Shown in pieces: positions 25,229 to 37,577 of a stretch of DNA of 64,000 nucleotides. The position numbers and the translations under genes are program-made. A model generated the notes under the pieces. That model was not told where the DNA came from. It saw only the letters and a program-made list of their open reading frames with translations, and did no database searches. The stretch spans positions 518,238 to 582,237 of the forward strand of contig NW_002476554.1 of assembly GCF_000189635.1 (NCBI RefSeq), given 5' to 3'. Every line of letters begins with the position of its first letter. Positions within the stretch are counted from its first letter, which is position 1. This DNA comes from Tetrahymena thermophila SB210 (lineage: Eukaryota > Ciliophora > Oligohymenophorea > Hymenostomatida > Tetrahymenidae).

Positions 25229-25948
25229 TTACATTATTTATGATACGAAATTTCACATTTAAAAAAATATTTAAGCATTTTTAGTAGATAATTTAAGGTT
25301 TAGGCTTATCTTCTATCATTTCAATTTTATTTCTTCTAAAACGAAGAATAGAAAAATATATTTAGCAAAAATAAATTTTGTCACTGGGATTTAAAAATTA
25401 AATCTAATCAATAATTGTTAAAATTAGTAGTAAAAATAAATGATTTACATAAAATTTTCTTTTTATAAAAGTCTGCAATGAAATTTAGATAAAAAGAATG
25501 AATTAATAAAAAAATCAATGAATTTCTTTTAATTAAAATTTTTTTTATTTAACAAAATCAAAATTAATTAATTAATTAATTTCACATGTAAATTTCATTA
25601 ATCTAGATAGAATTATTAAATCTAAACAATAATTAGAATTTAAATAAATTGAAACTCATTTCAACCATTTAAATTTCAGACAAGAGGTGATTGTGATTTT
25701 TAATAAACGTGTTTAATTGAAAGAATAATTTTAGTTCAATTTTAAATTCCAAGAAATTAAAACTAATATTTTTGTTAAACGCTTAAAAAAATAGATTTAA
25801 ATTTATAAGTTATTATTAAATGTTCTAGTTTAACTATTGAAAATACAAATAACACAAAAAAATTAATTAACTAACTCTTTATCAAACAAACTAAGAATAA
25901 AAATAGACTATTTACAATAAGTGCGTGTGTGCATGCAATCTTTCAGAT
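25229..25948. other. Intergenic, A+T-rich
   Basis: Spacer between the family cluster and the 3' end of the GH31 gene. Nothing is recognised. Confidence 0.6.
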
Positions 25949-28900
25949 TCAAAGCTTAATTGTAAATTTGGATATTTAAGATAAAACGATCTAATCCTTT
26001 TCAAATTAAATGTATTTGTTATACACATAATTATACTTATTAATAGAAGCACCTTTCTCTAATACGCTTCCATCAGCCTTCATTATCTTCAGTTAATCTT
26101 GACTTACTTCACTAATAGGGAAATTGTACATGATAATTGATCTAATACTGATATCTTTAAGTTTGAATTTTGAATCTTCCAAAGGTTTCCACAATGCGTC
26201 TTAATAGCTACTAACACTGAATGATAAAATTTTATCTTTTACTCTCAAATCAATGTTTACTTACAATAAACAATTAGATTAAGCATTAACTTCTTAATCG
26301 CATTCATCATGTATTTCTTTTTCATCTGACTAATTTGAAACATTAAGCAAATTTCCTGTGCAAGAGTATTAATCTGTAGAATTTTACTACTTTAATGAGC
26401 AAATTATATTGAACTCGTTATTTAAATCTGCTATTTTTAATACATTCTTCGAGTCTTGCATACCAACTAACTTACCAGATCTTAAGAAAATTGGTACATA
26501 ATCAGTCAAAGTATTGTAAACATCTTTAAATTTACCTTTTTTGCTCTCAATCATTTTATATCCACTCAATAAATCAAACCTTAATAATAATAAAAGTAGA
26601 ATTATAATTTTTTTTCATCAAAATTTGCAAGTTTTAAAATTATTTTTCTGTAAAACAATTAAAATGTTCAACTGAAAATTTTCTGTTTACAGTCAAATCT
26701 AAATTTTAATTTAATTAACTGGGTAGGGTAGGGAAAATAGACAAACGAAAATTAAAAAATCGAAAGGTAATTATCAAAAAAATAAAATTGTCTATACTAT
26801 TTATTTTTATTATATTTGGTAATTCAAATAGATTTTGTAACGAAATATTTCTTTAGTCTAAATGACTGGATAAATGTAATATTAATCTAAAAAGCTAAAT
26901 TTTTTACCATGATCCTTCTGGGAAATAAGCTGAAGTGGTAGTTTTATCATATTCAACAACTGGGGTTGCCATTAATTCATTTCCGAGCAAAAATTATTGA
27001 TTTAGAACTCTATCTTAAAAACATTCACCATCATAAGGGAACTCAAAAAATACAGGTCTAAATATAGTACCTTTGTGGTTTGTTCTAACGAAAAGCATAA
27101 AGTAGTGTTTGAGTAGTGAATACCTCAACTTCAAGTTTTTAGATGCTGTTTTAGTTACTTCTGGAGATAAATTATAAAATTCCTAAGGTCCTGTTTTTAT
27201 ATTTGTTAAAAATTAAAACTTTTAGAGTCAATTAAATCTTAAGCGAATTTCTTTTATTTTACTAACATTCATAGATTAAAAAAATAATATTGAAATTAAA
27301 CTATTGTAAAGAAATATTTCTAAGTTTTTGTACTTGCTTGATCATTGTTGTGATTTCTAGCAAAAGGATATAAAGCACCTAACTATATCCATCTTTGGCA
27401 AAGTTGGTCTTATGTGTGTTCTAAAAAGCCACAAATGTCAGCACCAACAAAAGGTATACCGAAAATGTTATAATTAAGGATTGAAGGAATAGATATCTAT
27501 AAAAAGTCATAATTTGAGTCATTATCTCCTGTCCATTTGAAAGTAAAGCGACCAGATCCAGTGAAGCTACTACGAGTAATAATAAAAGGATACACTTTAT
27601 TGACGCTCCTCAAAGCATTAAATGTATGATAAGTATCCATAAAGCCATATAAATTATGAACATCTTTATGGGTGTAGTTACCATAATGAATCAAATTATA
27701 AGCTAATTTATTTATTAAATTGTTAAAAATAAATATAAAGCCAACTTAATTTAAAATTTACGAAGAGTCATCTTTTACAAGTTTTGGTTACCAGGCTAAA
27801 ATGGTAAATTGAATTTTGGTTTGATAAATTCCTCCTTATAGTCATCTAATTTATTTTGTTAAAAATTTCATTAACATCTTTTTTAAACTTATTCATTTTT
27901 ATCTTAAAATATTCTCATCTAGTTAATGATTAATTTATGAATTTTTTTAAACAGTTTAAATTTATTTTATTTACTTTTAAATATAAATTTTATCAAATAT
28001 TATGCTTTAACTTATTTATTTGAATAAATCAAATTAGTGTATTCCTAATATAGAATTGCTAGAAAATAAATTTATTTAATGAAATAATAAATTACTATAA
28101 GGATTATCATCAATCCAATTGCATTCATGGTTAGAATTTTAAGGAAACATGCAATCGTCAAAATTTGTTGGTTCATTCATATCAACCCAAATTCCATTAA
28201 AATGAGTCTTATTGTAAAAATCTTAAAACATGAAGCTCCAATACTCTGAAATATTTGGATGCAAAAAGTCAGGGAAAAAAGAATCACCTGGCCACACCTT
28301 TCCTTTGTATCTTTTACCTGTAAATGGGGATCTTAAAAATATATCCATTTCAATTCCTGTTATTTATTAATATCAAAAATAACTATTTATTTTTCTTTTC
28401 ATAAACATAACAAAAAAATGAACAAAAGAAAGATAAGTAAGACATTAATTACCTTTTTTTAAAGCTAAGTTGCCTTTGTTGTAATCTTTAGCTCCAACTC
28501 CACAGTCAACAATAGGAATATAATTAATTTTCAACTCATTGTGAAGTTTATCGAAAAATGATTCAGGAAAATCAACAGAGTTAACAGTGAAAGTTTACTT
28601 ATCATTCATATAATCAATATCAGACCAAATTGCTTTTTATAAAAACATTTAAATAAAAAAATGCACTCAAGAATAAAATTACTGTCAAGAGGGATATTAT
28701 TTTACTTATGTTTTTCAATCGTATCAAAAATCATGTGCTGATTCCTGTATCCCCATCTACTTTGATGAAATCCAAAGGCCCTATTTGTTTTTTTTTAAAT
28801 TTTTTGATCAAAAATATAAATCTATCAAATCTACCAGAATGGAGGGAGAGCATGGCCACCACCTAAATATTCATGGAAATATCTGATTGCAGTTTCTGGA

Positions 28901-30029
28901 TTGTGATCACCAAAGAATATTTTAAAGTGAATTATACCACCAACCTTATTTAAAATAATTTATTTTTAATACACTTATTAAGGATTGAAAATATTTTTTT
29001 ATATGAATTTATATCCATCCAAAATCAATAAAATATATTATTTTTAATAATCTTCATCTATCGATGAAGATCCTTGAATCAATGTTAATTATGATCTGAA
29101 TTTTTCTTTTTAAAAATAATTTAAAGATTCAATGGAACTTGTTAAACAAACTTCAAAAACAAAATATTTTCATTTTTATTTGTGAATTTTAGTGCTGAGG
29201 GTAGTACCAAATAACTAAAAATATTAATTTATTTGTAGAATAAATATATATCAAAATCTTGCAAACTAATACATTTTTAATGGATATTTTTCAAAAGATA
29301 ATATATATTTAAATGATGTATTACAGATTTAAATGTGATTTTGTTGGTTTCTATGATACAATCGGAAGGAGTAGGATTTTTGTAGAAGACAACATTATAA
29401 TTTCCTGATGCTTCTCTTACTAGATAAACTGGGTGAGAACTATAAACACTTTAACCTCCTTAAATACCTTCATCTATTTGATGCAATTGATCGATTGCGT
29501 TTAAAGTGTATAATCCATTTTTTAATCTGAAATTTCTGTTGTTTCTTTCACCAATACCAAAGATGAAGTTAGAAGGAATTTTGCTACTAAATTTGAGATA
29601 ATTTTCAGAAAATACCATTTCATTATCTCCACTGAAAACTATTTCATTTGTTGAACTTCTAATTATTTAAAAATTGAAACCATTTTTGCCAGTTTCATGA
29701 AGTTCAAATTTAAAATCAGCTTCACTTTCCACTTTTTTATCTTTATCCTAATACAAAGTATCAAAAGGTTTTGTTTTTGGCATTGAAAATCTATTCTTAT
29801 TATTTAAATCATCAAATTTAATGTCTGCTTAATGCTTAGATTCAGCTCTGAAAACAAATTGCAATTCATCAATATGTTGCAAACTATCCTAAATACTTTT
29901 CTTAAACTTCAACAAGGACTAATATTCACCTTAACCTGGCAAACCTTCAATCTCTATATAACCAGCATTTATTGTGGTAATTAAAAGAGAAATCGCTATA
30001 AAAGTTAAAAATACCTAAATTTATCGCAT
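25949..30029 (-). CDS. Glycoside hydrolase family 31 alpha-glucosidase, secreted/lysosomal
   Basis: Nine exons give 906 residues in one consistent phase, with introns at 28945-29324, 28781-28834, 28633-28682, 28357-28452, 27846-28095, 27703-27761, 27191-27333 and 26580-26907. A signal peptide (VFLTFIAISLLITTINA) opens the protein, so it enters the secretory pathway. The N-terminal beta-sandwich region contains FIFGIGERN. The barrel has GFHQSRWGY and AIWSDIDYMND-like strands (read here as TIWSDIDYM), the nucleophile motif GIWVDMNEP (Asp near residue 423) and the acid/base motif FKWTGDN (Asp near 539). VHNLYGFMDTY and PFIITRSSFTGSGR lie between them. Length fits family enzymes of 850-950 residues. 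GH31 enzymes of this type release glucose from alpha-1,4 (and 1,6) glucans. A lysosomal or secreted role in digesting food-derived glycogen or starch is inferred. Confidence 0.93.
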
Positions 30030-30808
30030 TTTTCTTTTTTTTTAGAAAGTGAATTCTTTATTTAAATTATTAACTACTTTCTTGCAGAGGTAAAAGTAAT
30101 AATTTCTAATTAAAAAATAAATATATCAATCATCATCAGAAATAATGTGAATATACACTGAAATTTCTAACACGTAATAAATTTATTCAATGATGGATAT
30201 TTACCTTTAAAAACATTTTTTAACAAGGAAGCAGGAATAAATTAATTACTCATCTTAAAAAGTTTAAATCTATCAATTAATAAGCTTTCAAAATATTTAA
30301 ATATAAGTTTTAAGTGCTTGATTAACTGTTGAATAAAAAATGATAAATATAATTTCAAATAAAAATATGAAATTTATTAATTAATTATTTTTGAATTCAC
30401 TTATAAAAAAGTAAAATTTTATTTAAAAATATTTAATAGTTAATTATTTATTTATTTATAGCTTTACATTATGTCAAATATTAACTTAAATTTAAGATTT
30501 TAAATATGAAAACAAAATATTAAATTATTGATTTTTTTCTTTGTAGAGGTAAAAGAGTTATAAAAAAATAAATAATTAAATAAATAAATAACTTATCTTT
30601 TAAAATGTAAATCTATCAAAAGAGCATTTAAAATTTTATATATAAATTATTAGGATTTAGTTTAATTTTCTAAATGATTCATAAAAAGTAGAATTATAAA
30701 TTAAATTATTTAATAATTAATAAGTTAATTAATTATTTTTATCTTTACAATATCTGAAATATAAACTTAAATTTAACATTTTAATTTAAAAAATAAAATA
30801 TCTTTCAT
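30030..30808. other. Spacer between M16 3' end and GH31 start
   Basis: Must contain the GH31 promoter and the M16 polyadenylation region. Most of it is the degenerate repeat listed separately. Confidence 0.6.
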
Positions 30809-30835
30809 TCATTGCTTTCTTTGCACAGGTACTAA
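30030..30835. repeat. Degenerate repeats derived from the M16 gene 3' end
   Basis: A short motif recurs three times. On the minus strand it reads CTTTTACCTCTGCAAGAAAG near 30085, CTTTTACCTCTACAAAGAAA near 30560 and GTACCTGTGCAAAGAAAGC near 30830. The last is the actual C-terminal coding end of the M16 gene. The DNA beside each motif is also similar: AAATCTATCAA near 30265 and 30610, and ATAAACTTAAATTTAA-like sequence near 30485 and 30755. Tandem duplication of the gene's 3' end followed by decay would explain this. Confidence 0.45.
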
Positions 30836-33800
30836 ATAGAATTTTTGCTTTAATTCTGATTGTAATTATTTTGGACAATAATACAATTTTTCTTCAGAAA
30901 AAGAAAAAGTGTCATCTTATGAAATGGTTTAGTTTTTATCACTATTTTTTCTATATTTGTTTTCTCCTTAGAAACTGATTTTAGCACTTTGCTATTTAAA
31001 CCATTTCTTAAATTTAACTAATACTTCTCTTTTCGTAATGTGAATCTCTTTATTTTTTTTCGTTTCTTGTTCAGGACTTAACACATTATTAACTATTAAT
31101 TCCCAAAATGATTACTATGCTTAGCCTAAACTGTAAATTTCGTTAGATCTTGAGCCTCTAAAGTCCAATACTTTTATTTGGATAAATTGAAATATATTTT
31201 TTATATAAATGAAATAAAAAATATTTTAAATAAAATTCAATTTTTAAACTTAAAAGTTCTCTTTTTTGTTTAAATTTCAAAATAAAACGATGAGTAAATG
31301 AATGGATTACTTTAATTAAAATCTACATTTTCAGGCAATTTGCTTATTTCTTTGAATACTTAGTCTATCAAAACTTCAATGTGGTGATTCATTTCATTTG
31401 GAGCATATTTATGACCTTGAATGCCTATAGTTATTGCCCTCATTTTTCCTCCTACAGAATATTCGAACGAAAAAATATTATAACCAAGCTATGAAATAGA
31501 TCTCAAGTAGTAAAAAGAGTATGCATTAAAAAATTAGCTTATAATTTAAGCAGCCTTGACTGATTTTTTGTCATTCAGCTCTCCTATTTGATAATAGTTT
31601 ATTATTGAAAAGTTATTTTCATCATAGTATGTCTAATTGCTTCTATAAACAAACGTTTTAGACTTTTGCTTGACATCATAATATGCTAAAGGCTTATACT
31701 CAAAATCAGGTATCTGTTTATAATTAATTAGTTATTCATGTATAAAATGTATAGATTATGATTATTTTTTAAAAGCTAAATTGCTTATTTACGCTATTGT
31801 ATTCTATTCTTTCTATGAAGTTGTCTAAATACTATTCAGCTATGTGCTAAGTAACAGCTCCGCCTATAAATAATTCAGCATTAAATCTAGATTTGTATCT
31901 TTTAAACCAATTTTAAAGGTCAGAAAGACTAATTTATTCTGAGTTAATAAGATCTAATTTCGTTTCTACTGACAAATATTCAGCATGTAAAATATCTTTC
32001 ATCCAATCAAATATTTCTAGAACAGAGTAATTTTCTCTTTGTCTGTAAATATAGCTTCTGTGTCTTTCAAGCAAATATAAATATTTGTCTTCATTCAAGA
32101 AATTTTCATCATCGAAAGATGATTCTAAAATGCTAAAAATAGTTCTTTGCAAATTATCTGTATATCCATAAACGGTCATCGATAAACCCTTAGATGTAGG
32201 ATAAAAAAGTCCAGCATCAAAAAATAAATTGAAATAGTCAGCAATTAATCTATATAAAAATTAATTAAAATTTTAAATTGTAAAACTTGAAAACATTTTA
32301 AAAATGAAATTGATATTTCAAAAAAATAAAGACAAGTAAATAATTTTAATTAAAATCAGATTATTTTTCACAAAATAATAGTTTACTCAACGTAGAATTA
32401 AGAAACCAAGCTTTATTCGATAGAAGGATCACTCATAAGGATAGAAGCAAATGCTAACCCAGGATATAAATCGTGGTTTTAATAAAGCCATAGGTTGATA
32501 TTTTTTTTAGTTTTAATAAGTTGTGGTCTTTAAGTGTTTTTATATATTTGTTCAGAAAGTTTTTAAAATACAGATTTATTCTTTTTCTTCTAAATACTGT
32601 GAGGGGATACTTATTTATTTAATATTAGCTAATGAGAGGTACTTTATAATTACTTAATTATAACTTTGATTTCTTATTGAATGTTAGATTCATCATAATC
32701 TTTTATACTAAGTTCGAGAATATTAATAGAAATATTTTCTTCTAAATTTGTAACTTTTTTATTTAAGCTTTGTATTTCAATATCATTCAATTTATATTCA
32801 CTATATTTTATATTGTAATACTTTACTTCATTTTAAAAGCTGTCGTTTCCTGATTATAAAAATCTCATTATTTTAACTAGATCTAAATCATTCTGATTTT
32901 CAGACTCTTTATCTTGTGTTTAAAAGTATCTTTAAGCTTATTCTTCTTCTGTATCTTAAAAATTTTTCCTTAAAATAAATAATGCATTTTAGGCATTAAA
33001 CTAATTAATTATGTAATTTAATTCTTCTTTGTCAACTTTAGTGAAATCATACTCGTCATTTAACAAATGGTCATTCTAATTAAACATAAATGAGTAGCCT
33101 AACATTGTAATATAAGTAAAAACGTCAATTGGCTACTAGTTTTCAAAATAGTATGATTATTCCTATAAAACTTTGTTTTTGAGTTCCTATTTTGTAGAAA
33201 TAAAATAAATATTTTTTTAATTTAATCTAAAAACTCTATTTTTAGATATATCAAAATTATTTATTTTAACATTTTTTAAAATTGAATTCAAAAAAATTTT
33301 AATTCACAAATTAATTAATTAATTAAAAACTATTTTAAAATTTTGAAAGAAAAAATAAGAGGGTTTGAGTGATGTTCTCAAAAAAAAAATATTTGGTATT
33401 TTTTAGAATTAAAATTACTTATCAATCAAGAGTTTCAAGAAAATTTAGAATTATTGGAAGAAAAAGAAGAATACAGTATTACATTTAGTGATATTGAAGA
33501 TAATGATGAGATACTTGAAGAATAACCTCATAAAAATATAAAAACCAATGATTAATAGCCAATAAAACCAATTGTTGATATTCCTTATTAAAGTACAATG
33601 ATGATGGAAGAAGAAGAGAATGAAAATAAAGTTGATTCTTAATGTAAGAATAAAATAAAAACTTTCAAAGATAACATTTTCAATAAATAAATTCATCTTA
33701 TTAAATTTGGAAACAAAGTAGTTTAATATAAAATAACATAATTTATGTAATGATATCTATTGTATTTTTACATTATTCAATATTCGCCATTTAATTTTGA

Positions 33801-35558
33801 TCATTTTCACTTACCTTTTTTTTTTTTTGATAAAAAATCATTTTTAATTAAAGATGATTTTAAAGAATGGATTAGCGTGCATTATAATTTAAAATTGATA
33901 CAAATAAATTAAATTTACTTCCTTATCTAATTTAGATTTAATCAAATCGAAATATTAGAAAAAGAGTCTTGATATTTCAAATTAATTATCAAACCCCTTT
34001 TGAGTCAAAGACATGTAAACGCCCAAGAACTGTTCTTAAGTAGTAATTTCTTCAACTATTAAATCACAGTCAGAAACATAGTGGTATTTTAGAAGATATG
34101 AACAGTAGTTTATAGACATTAAATCTTAAAAAACAAAAGTAATAAACTAAAATGATTTAGTTTATTATGATAATTTAACATCCAAAGGAATGAATATGCT
34201 CAATTCTGTTATTTATGTTAATGAATTTATTTTGATGTATTTTCCTTTATTTTCTGAATCAAATGCCATATCAGAATTGTTGAAATTAAATTAATGGGTT
34301 TCCTTTTTTTCTAATTTTAAAAGCTCATTTTAAACCATAGCTTTAGTTTGATTCAACAATTAGCTGTCTGTAATTACTGTTACATATGTATTTTCGTTTA
34401 AGTAATTTTCTTCTAAAAACTAAGTCACTATCTATTTAGGATCATCTCCAACTTTACTCAAAGATTCTTCAGAACCGCATTAAAACCCAAAAAAAGGATG
34501 ATCTTTCTTAGCCAAATCCTTCAGGACAAACAAAATTGACTGAGTACCTTTAATTCAAAAAGTAAATAAATAATTTATTTATATAAACCAAATTAAAGCT
34601 GAATAAACAATTACTAAAATAATTTTTAAAATTATTTTTGTTGAAATTATTAAAAATAAGTTAAAATATTCATTTATTGATTGATTGATGTAAATAACTT
34701 TTATTTCTGATAAAACAGAATATTTGATAACTAAATTAAAATTCATTCAAAATTTATGTATTTTTGTAAGTTTTTATGCAAGAAAGAATGTATTTATTTA
34801 CTGTGGGCTAAAAGATTTACGAATTCACTGTGAACTGATTGCAATTCATTTTTGACTTCTTCTTTTTAAAGCAAAGGGTATTTTAAGAAATCAACATATC
34901 TCTTTAGACAAAATTCTATATCCTAAAGGTCATTAAAAACAAAAGGATACATTGTTTAATTAGGCATAGTCATACCATTAATTTAACCATTTTTTAATGA
35001 ACTTTGAAGCAGAATATCGTCAATTCTTGAATAATTTGCTGAACCTGTAAAAAGAAGATGCTATTTTTGATTTATTTATTTATTATAAATTATTTTAAAT
35101 AAATTAAAAGGAATAATCACTTCGACAAAATGAGATAAACCCTAGAGATCTTTTGGATCTCTGTATGATCCTACTCCATTGAGAGCTATATTTATTCCTA
35201 ATTTTTCTACATTTTCTTTATGCGCTATCAGTAAATTTATACCATTTTCTAATTTCAATATCTCATATTGATACTTATCGTACTTAGACTTAGTGATATC
35301 TTTTATTTAATTTAATATTTTAACCTGCAAAGGAGTTTATAATAATTTACTCAACTATGGCTTTGTATTAGGTTCTTCGTCAGTCTTAACTGTCTCATTT
35401 TAAAATAAGTAGTTTCTAAGCTAAAACTTATACTTTTTGAATGCTACTATTTCATTTTTATTTATCTCTTTGTCTAAAAAGCATAGAAAAAGCAATGCAA
35501 TTGCTGCTATTGCTATTAGCAAGTAGAAATACTATTTAATCTAACAATTAGCTTTCAT
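30809..35558 (-). CDS. M16 (insulysin-like) zinc metallopeptidase with N-terminal membrane anchor
   Basis: Seven exons give 1115 residues in one phase, with introns at 35061-35120, 34548-34801, 33187-33918, 32250-32386, 31714-31792 and 31171-31310. Residues 9-32 (YFYLLIAIAAIALLFLCFL) form a signal anchor. The zinc motif HxxEH is HFVEH (143-147), split exactly by intron 1. The third ligand Glu lies about 78 residues on, in LQSVHSEF. Further family landmarks are LENGINLLIA and GLSHFVEHLLF at the N-terminus, DHPFFGFQCGSEESL, DYFNLFFDAGLFYPTSKGLS with MTVYGYTD in the middle, and QFFNAYSFYYLRSISQLGYN in the C-terminal half. Insulysins have about 1000 residues. The extra length is the anchor and an acidic linker. 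All catalytic residues are present, so an active peptidase facing the secretory lumen or cell exterior is expected. Confidence 0.92.
33373..33753 (+). CDS. Acidic ORF on the opposite strand inside an M16 intron
   Basis: Within the 732-bp fourth functional gap (intron 33187-33918) of the M16 gene, the plus strand is open for 127 codons to TGA at 33751. It reads as coding sequence: FQENLELLEEKEEYSITFSD, then IEDNDEILEEQPHKN, MMMEEEENENKV and a basic end (NKIKTFKDNIFNKQIHL). No in-frame ATG precedes the acidic part. The first in-frame ATG is at 33598. An ATG at 33372 is one base out of frame, separated by a run of ten A residues at 33380-33389, so a one-base length change there would join it. 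No family is recognised. It could be a small nested gene, a nested gene disabled by slippage, or chance. Confidence 0.4.
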
Positions 35559-36058
35559 AATATTTATTTAGATACAACTGTTTGATTTTTATTTGTTTAA
35601 TTTGATAATAAATTTTGTTGTAATTTTAATGCGTTTCTGCCAAAGATTTCAGTAAAATTTTGAAAATTTTATTAAATAAACACATTAAAATCAAGTTGTT
35701 AAAAATAAAAATTTAAAATAGATAAAAATACAATCATAAATTTATACAATATAAGATTCATTTTAAATTTATTTAATAAAATAAATTGTTTATTTTAAAA
35801 TAAATAAAATAGATATTTGAAATAAATAAATAAATTATTATTTACATTAATAAATAAATATATTTATAAACTAAAAATATTTACATATATCATACATATA
35901 TACATACATATATATATTTGTCTAGCTTGATTTTATCTAATCAAAATTTGGTATTGATTTATTTATTTATATTTATTATTATTTCTAAAGCTTAATTACC
36001 AAAAATAATAATTAAAATCAAATCAAGCTAGTTATTTTTAGTAAACAATAGAAAACAA
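35559..36058. promoter_or_regulatory. Divergent intergenic region between M16 and the RS-domain gene
   Basis: 500 bases of nearly pure A+T between two start codons pointing away from each other, so both promoters must lie here. A TA/CATA-rich run sits at about 35882-35928. No specific factor site is recognised. Confidence 0.5.
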
Positions 36059-37577
36059 ATGGGTGGATCAAGAGATAGATCATCAGGTAGAAAAGATAAA
36101 TAAAAAAAGAGAAGAAAATCTCGTAGTTACTCTAGCTCAAAGAGTTATGAAGAGCAATAGAATCAATTTCAAAAGAACCCAAAGAAAAAGATTTAGCAAA
36201 ACAATCTTAACAACAATAACAATGGGAATAATATGGGAGGATCAAATAATATGAACAACAATTATATGAACAACCAATAAAATAATAGTATGAATAATGG
36301 CAACAACTATGATGACGGAAATGGAGGAAATTAAAACAATTAAAATCAATCTATGAATTAATAGGGACACTAATAAGGTTTAAGTAAAATAAATTGTGCA
36401 TAATTAATTAGTTTTGTAATTTGTATTTATTTATATATGCATAAATCAATTTTAAATGGTTTCACAAATGAACAAATAAAATAACAAACAAACAAACAAG
36501 TATTTAAAATACTAAAATTTAGCATATTGTTCAAGGTTTTTTGTAACTTCATTAGCTAAATGAATCTTTAGTTGGGAAATTAATGTTTTAGGTTTAAATT
36601 AATGCATAAAAATAATATGTTTTTTTATTTACTAACTTAAGGAATATCAATTTATAAAATGTGAAAATTTTAATTTTTGATAACTAGGATAAACAGGAAT
36701 GAATAATTTTGGCAATTAGAGGATGATGAATAATGGAATGATGATGGGCAATTTGATGAATTAGTTTATAAAGCCATAACCTCCAACACATTTAAATTTT
36801 ATGATGCCTATGATGGGTGGCATTAACATGTAGTAAATGGGACATTTTAAAATGCCAACTATGATGAATAGATTCCCAATAGCATAGCCAATGAGATAAT
36901 TCCCTCCTTTCATATAGAAATAGAATTTGATAAATAATAACAATAACATGGGCTAATAAATGGATTAAGATGATTCCAATAAAAAGATGAACAAATTTAA
37001 TGAAAAAAATCAAATAAAGCAAAAATAAATAGACACCGAACCTTTTGTTACTTTTAAAAATATAAATTTAATAAGCGGGATTGTAGAAATTATACAAAAT
37101 ACATGCTTTTCTATGGAAAAATCGAATAATGAATTGGCATTTTATGTCTGCAAAAAGGCATTTTTAGAAATTCTAAAAAAGCTGAAAGAATAAAACTAAA
37201 ATCGCTATCACGATAGTACAGAAGATCTTTTAAAGTACTTAGAAAAGTAATTCTTAGAAGAGCAAAAGTAAGCCATCAAAGAGTTCAACCAACAAAAGAA
37301 CCTGAAGGAAAAGAACTATCTTTTCAACAATACCAAATTCAACAGTGGGATAGATAACTTAGATTATCAAATCCTCAAATTAGTTCATAAATCAAAAAAA
37401 TTGAAAGATGTTTTTGACGTAATCTAAACAGAATCTGCTAACAAAGTAGATCTTTCCTACCAAAACGAATCTCTAGCAAGGAAATTGTTGATATACACAT
37501 CCAACCAATACAATGAGCAGTCTCATAAGTTATATTAAGAAAGTATAAAGTTATTCAATTAAAATGTTTCATACTGA
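36059..37577 (+). CDS. RS-domain plus Asn/Gln/Met-rich protein, unrecognised C-terminal domain
   Basis: Two exons (36059-36377 and 36688-37577; 310-bp intron, phase 1) give 402 residues. Residues 1-50 are an Arg/Ser-Lys tract (GGSRDRSSGRKDK, KKRRKSRSYSSSKSYEE) of the kind found in splicing and RNA-processing factors. Residues about 55-215 are low complexity, rich in Asn, Gln, Met, Gly and Pro (NNNNNGNNMGG, MMPMMGGINM), with prion-like character. From about 225 a folded, Lys-rich region follows (EPFVTFKNINLISGIVEIIQ, then ELAFYVCKKAFLEILKKLKE, LDYQILKLVHKSKKLKDV). I do not recognise that domain. A role in nuclear RNA metabolism or condensates is an inference from composition only. Confidence 0.75.

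Noticed and set aside
36761..37022. Two overlapping minus-strand frames rich in Ile/Leu/His
   Set aside because: They are antisense to the Met/Asn-rich exon of the RS-domain gene, where ATG-rich codons read as CAT in reverse.
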